A stretch of 6,612 nt of DNA from assembly GCA_015688915.1 (NCBI GenBank), contig JAATGX010000275.1, positions 1 through 6,612 on the forward strand, given 5' to 3'. The position numbers and the translations under genes are program-made. This DNA comes from Desulfuromonadales bacterium. Its GTDB lineage: Bacteria > Desulfobacterota > Desulfuromonadia > Geobacterales > Pseudopelobacteraceae. The notes beneath the pieces are model-generated. The model made no database searches. It saw nothing but the letters and a program-made list of their open reading frames with translations, and was not told the origin of the DNA. This document shows, piece after piece, positions 5,988 through 6,612 of this stretch (the stretch's first letter is position 1; every line of letters starts with the position of its first letter).

Positions 5988-6074
5988 TACGCTATGCCGC
6001 ATGCTCGTTTTCCAGGCGTTTGTTGCGATGATGTCCATCAGGCGGATCAAACCACGCGGCATCCTCCCTTTTTA

Positions 6075-6102
6075 GTGACAATTGAAACGATGCTGGTATA
6101 GT
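6075..6102 (+). promoter_or_regulatory. Extended -10 promoter of the P460 gene
   Basis: GTGACA (6075-6080) and TATAGT (6097-6102) are 16 nt apart, five of six bases matching in each box. The -10 is preceded by TGG (6094-6096), the TGn extension of extended -10 promoters. Transcription would begin near 6109, leaving a leader of under 30 nt before the ATG at 6137. Confidence 0.6.
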
Positions 6103-6136
6103 ATAGAAAAAAACGATCTTGAAAGGGCTGTTTTCC

Positions 6137-6612
6137 ATGAAGAACCTGTCTGTTTGGCTTTGCACGATCTGCATTGTTATGGTCTGTTCCCCCGTTTTGT
6201 CCGCGTCCGTTCCCCCGCTTCCCCCAAAATATACATCGTGGCTGAAGAGCGAACGCAAGATCGGAACCGACAAAAGCTCTCTTTTCTACGGCATTCATTA
6301 CATCTATGCCGACAAGAAGGCTGTACGGGGGTATCAGGCGGGCAATCGTTTTTCCGAGGGAAGTACGATCGTCGTAGAGTATTTGAATCTCAAGGCCGGT
6401 GCCGACACCTCGGTGGACGGTTCCAAAAATATGATCGTACTGATGCGCAGGGATAAGCGGGCCAAGGAGACGGGTGGGTGGGTGTTCGCCGGATACGGGG
6501 CCGACGGCAAGCCGAGTGGTCTCGACCCTGTTTCGACCTGCTTCGGCTGTCATCAGAAGGATGCCGGCCAACGGGATTATGTCATTTCGACCATCAAGGA
6601 TTTCAAACAGTG
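6137..6612 (+). CDS. Exported cytochrome P460 family protein (last base(s) beyond window)
   Basis: 158 codons are visible, ending in the partial codon TG. If the next base is A, the stop is TGA and the protein is complete at 158 residues, a usual size for the family. Residues 1-23 form a signal peptide (K2, hydrophobic core, cleavage probably after LSA), so the protein acts in the periplasm. A single c-type heme site CFGCH (C135, C138, H139) lies near the C-terminus, preceded by GGWVFAGY (113-120) and GSTIVVEY (75-82), the layout of cytochrome P460 domains. Founding members oxidise hydroxylamine in nitrifiers through a lysine cross-linked heme; the cross-linking residue cannot be assigned here and the role in this organism is unknown. 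AAAGGG lies 9 nt before the ATG, with a good extended -10 promoter upstream. It is divergent from the dCMP deaminase operon and shows no functional link to it. Confidence 0.85.
   Translation, partial: MKNLSVWLCTICIVMVCSPVLSASVPPLPPKYTSWLKSERKIGTDKSSLFYGIHYIYADKKAVRGYQAGNRFSEGSTIVVEYLNLKAGADTSVDGSKNMIVLMRRDKRAKETGGWVFAGYGADGKPSGLDPVSTCFGCHQKDAGQRDYVISTIKDFKQ

Noticed and set aside
5976..6062. 28-codon minus-strand small ORF preceded by GGGAGG
   Set aside because: The purine run touches the ATG with no spacer, so it cannot work as a ribosome-binding site, and the frame overlaps the operon promoter.

Overview
The window reads as a piece of a Geobacter-like chromosome (Desulfobacterota, probably Geobacteraceae). 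This is an inference. It rests on the cluster dCMP deaminase - nrdR - ribD - ribE - ribBA, a short clostridial-type ferredoxin beside acetate kinase, a QueH-type queuosine enzyme, a single-heme cytochrome P460 protein and high GC content. No species can be named from this sequence alone.

Layout, left to right. Positions 1-560 (minus) hold the first 186 codons of acetate kinase, whose remainder lies beyond the left edge. An AT-rich divergent intergenic stretch (561-810) separates it from a 55-residue 2[4Fe-4S] ferredoxin (811-978, plus). A strong hairpin at 1003-1032 with T-runs in both directions ends the ferredoxin and also the long leftward gene series that follows. From 5931 down to 1062 everything is on the minus strand: dCMP deaminase family protein, nrdR, ribD, ribE, ribBA, a 121-bp palindromic MITE-like repeat, queH and a two-helix DUF2905 membrane protein. 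On the right, a divergent control region (5932-6136) leads to a plus-strand exported cytochrome P460 family protein that lacks only the last base or bases at the window edge.

How the genes fit together. Spacing is tight: a 4-bp ATGA overlap between dCMP deaminase and nrdR, a 16-bp overlap between ribD and ribE, 15 bp between ribE and ribBA, and 5 bp between queH and DUF2905. This suggests one or two operons. The first two genes concern deoxynucleotide supply and its control. ribD, ribE and ribBA cover all riboflavin steps from GTP and ribulose-5-phosphate except the phosphatase and lumazine synthase (RibH). ribH is not in the window, and the place downstream of ribBA is taken by the repeat and queH. 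Two inverted-repeat elements interrupt the run: one made of degenerate GGGGACT-type units just upstream of ribD, and the MITE-like element that ends next to the ribBA stop codon.

No clearly undescribed multi-gene system is visible. The points most worth a second look are the two palindromic elements inside the operon, the missing ribH with no visible FMN riboswitch, the unassigned periplasmic P460 protein, and the structured divergent spacer upstream of it.
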